This document shows positions 4,693 to 5,878 of a DNA stretch of 5,878 nucleotides, piece after piece. Below the pieces are notes generated by a model. It made no database searches, had not been told where the DNA came from, and worked only from the letters and a program-made list of their open reading frames with translations. The translations under genes were made by a program, and so were the position numbers. This stretch comes from Thermoplasmatota archaeon (lineage in GTDB: Archaea > Thermoplasmatota > E2 > DHVEG-1): contig JAUWOO010000110.1 in NCBI GenBank assembly GCA_030612095.1, positions 1 to 5,878 of the forward strand. The letters are read 5' to 3'. How positions within the stretch are numbered: position 1 is the first letter of the stretch; each line of letters begins with the position of its first letter.

Positions 4693-5878
4693 CTATGATG
4701 TTTTCTGTATTTTTCCTACTAATTTACGAACTAATTTTAATGAGGAAAGAGCAATCATTGACATAATCGCTAAGATGCTTAAATAAAACCCAATGCCTGG
4801 GCCCCAACTGCAAGGTACAACAGCATTCTCCTGTAATCCTGGAATGGATATATTTAAATCGCCACCGCCTGAAAAACTTCCCACCCCAATATCAGTTACT
4901 TGAGACATTGCAACAAAGAAAAGCAGAACAGTAACAACCAATAACACAATGCTTACGACAGACAATATCTTGGAGATTTTTCCAAACCTATCTTTAATAA
5001 GTATACAAATGACAGCAATAACACATACTACCATCAACAGCATAGCTAGCAACTCAAGGACCATGCTAAGTTCAGGTGGAGCAAAACTTATCTCACCACC
5101 AAGAACCGATTGTGATGATGTTAGTGTAACTATATTAGATGGAAATAAGAGTGTTTTTGTAGTTGTTGATATCGTACCAGTATCCCCACTTAAAGCCCAC
5201 CATGGCGATACTAGAGCAATTAGAATAAGAGCAATTGCAAGGAGACTCACACTTAAATGGATATTCTTTTTCCACAGGAAAAATATAATTGAACAAACAG
5301 CAAGTACAATACCAAGAAATGTTACCATCGTGTGCAGAGATGATTCCTGTGTAGTTACAATATTAATAGATTTATCGCCCTTTACATCAATGTTTTGCTT
5401 GGCTATTTCTTCATTACCTGCAGAAACCCGTAGCTCATATTCTCCTGGTGGAACGGAAACTATTGCCTTCCCGCCACTTCCAATCTCCGTCCCAGGTCCC
5501 TTACCTGATCTTTTCAGAGTGATTTCTCCTTCTCCAATTGGCATTCCATAGGAGTTCATAAAATCTAAATCAACAGTAAATTCTGCTGGAAAAGATAGAC
5601 TGAGTGTTTTATCTTTATTTATATCAACATTCTCTTCAAGAATGAAAGATTTGTAACTCATCTTGAGAGTATAATCTGCAGGATAGAGGCCAGTAAATCG
5701 ATACTTACCATCACTAATTTTCTCTGCAGATATGGATATCTGATCAACCATTTCACTGCTTGTAAGCATTGGACTTATGTCAACAGCTGGAGGAAGTCCC
5801 AAAGTATCCTTTACATTCAGTTCAAGTTGATACAATGACATATCAAATGATTCCTTTAATGTGAATAAACGACGTGTT
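4693..5878 (-). CDS. Membrane protein: Ig-like beta domains plus five transmembrane helices (5' partial)
   Basis: Not recognised as a named family. Numbered from ATG 5841 (382 residues), residues 1-83 and 86-163 are two beta-rich modules. Their GKYRFTGLYPADYTLKM and GGKAIVSVPPGEYELRV patterns match carboxypeptidase-regulatory/CnaB-like Ig folds, which act outside the cell. Five hydrophobic helices follow at about 171-190, 194-217, 257-282, 291-312 and 349-371. Lys/Arg clusters at KKN, KDRFGK and the C-terminal KLVRKLVGK, with Ser/Thr/Gly-rich loops at 218-256 and 313-348, give a consistent positive-inside topology with the Ig modules outside and the C-terminus in the cytoplasm. The frame stays open upstream of ATG 5841 to the window edge (the added residues include RRLFTLKESFD), that ATG has only a weak GGA site, and no signal peptide is present. 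The gene is therefore very probably longer and this is its C-terminal part. A surface anchor, sensor or envelope-associated role is possible; no catalytic motif is seen. Confidence 0.8.
   Translation of the reverse strand, partial: TRRLFTLKESFDMSLYQLELNVKDTLGLPPAVDISPMLTSSEMVDQISISAEKISDGKYRFTGLYPADYTLKMSYKSFILEENVDINKDKTLSLSFPAEFTVDLDFMNSYGMPIGEGEITLKRSGKGPGTEIGSGGKAIVSVPPGEYELRVSAGNEEIAKQNIDVKGDKSINIVTTQESSLHTMVTFLGIVLAVCSIIFFLWKKNIHLSVSLLAIALILIALVSPWWALSGDTGTISTTTKTLLFPSNIVTLTSSQSVLGGEISFAPPELSMVLELLAMLLMVVCVIAVICILIKDRFGKISKILSVVSIVLLVVTVLLFFVAMSQVTDIGVGSFSGGGDLNISIPGLQENAVVPCSWGPGIGFYLSILAIMSMIALSSLKLVRKLVGKIQKTS

Noticed and set aside
4949..5551. A 200-codon open frame on the + strand opposite the membrane-protein gene
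   Set aside because: It lies wholly within the minus-strand gene, has no recognisable domain or Shine-Dalgarno site, and the minus-strand frame shows clear beta modules and membrane helices with sensible topology.
1..5878. CRISPR array, tRNA, rRNA, insertion sequence or toxin partner for the ribbon-helix-helix protein
   Set aside because: I saw no spaced direct repeats, tRNA-like cloverleaf, rRNA-like stretch, transposase motif or short toxin-like gene next to the regulator.

Overview
The window looks like a piece of an AT-rich archaeal chromosome, most plausibly from a euryarchaeon of the Thermoplasmatota or methanogen-related type. The evidence is indirect. TATA-like A/T boxes sit about 30-50 bases before several starts, some genes have G-rich Shine-Dalgarno sites, and the gene content is typical of archaeal surface biology: a PKD-domain protein, gingipain-like C25 peptidases and a membrane-anchored protein with Ig-like folds. 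No rRNA, tRNA, CRISPR array or insertion sequence is visible, and the taxonomic call is an inference.

Layout, left to right. At 1-181 lies the 3' end of a + strand gene whose protein ends in a PKD domain. It converges on a tandem pair of minus-strand genes for secreted C25-family cysteine peptidases (282-1763 and 1840-3306). A hairpin with T-rich flanks between them can serve as a terminator for both directions. A 129-base divergent intergenic region (3307-3435) carries promoter-like boxes for the second peptidase gene and for a + strand HAD-family phosphatase (3436-4161). The phosphatase converges, with a gap of 35 bases, on a minus-strand ribbon-helix-helix regulator with a coiled-coil tail (4197-4592). 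The right end (4693-5878) is the 3' part of a minus-strand gene for a protein with two or more Ig-like beta domains followed by five membrane segments. Its 5' end lies outside the window.

How the genes may work together: the PKD protein, the two peptidases and the membrane protein all appear to act outside the cell or at its surface, which suits protein degradation or surface processing by a heterotrophic archaeon. The HAD and ribbon-helix-helix genes have no evident link to that theme. They are on opposite strands with their own promoter-like boxes, so the window is a set of small transcription units and not one operon.

The most useful corrections concern gene starts. The first peptidase appears to begin at a CTG codon at 1763, behind a strong GGGGGA site. 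The second begins at ATG 3306 and not at the upstream TTG. I do not see a clearly new biological system. The points most worth checking are the CTG start, the divergence of the peptidase pair, the Asn substitution in the HAD metal-binding motif, and the five-codon ORF overlapping the HAD start.
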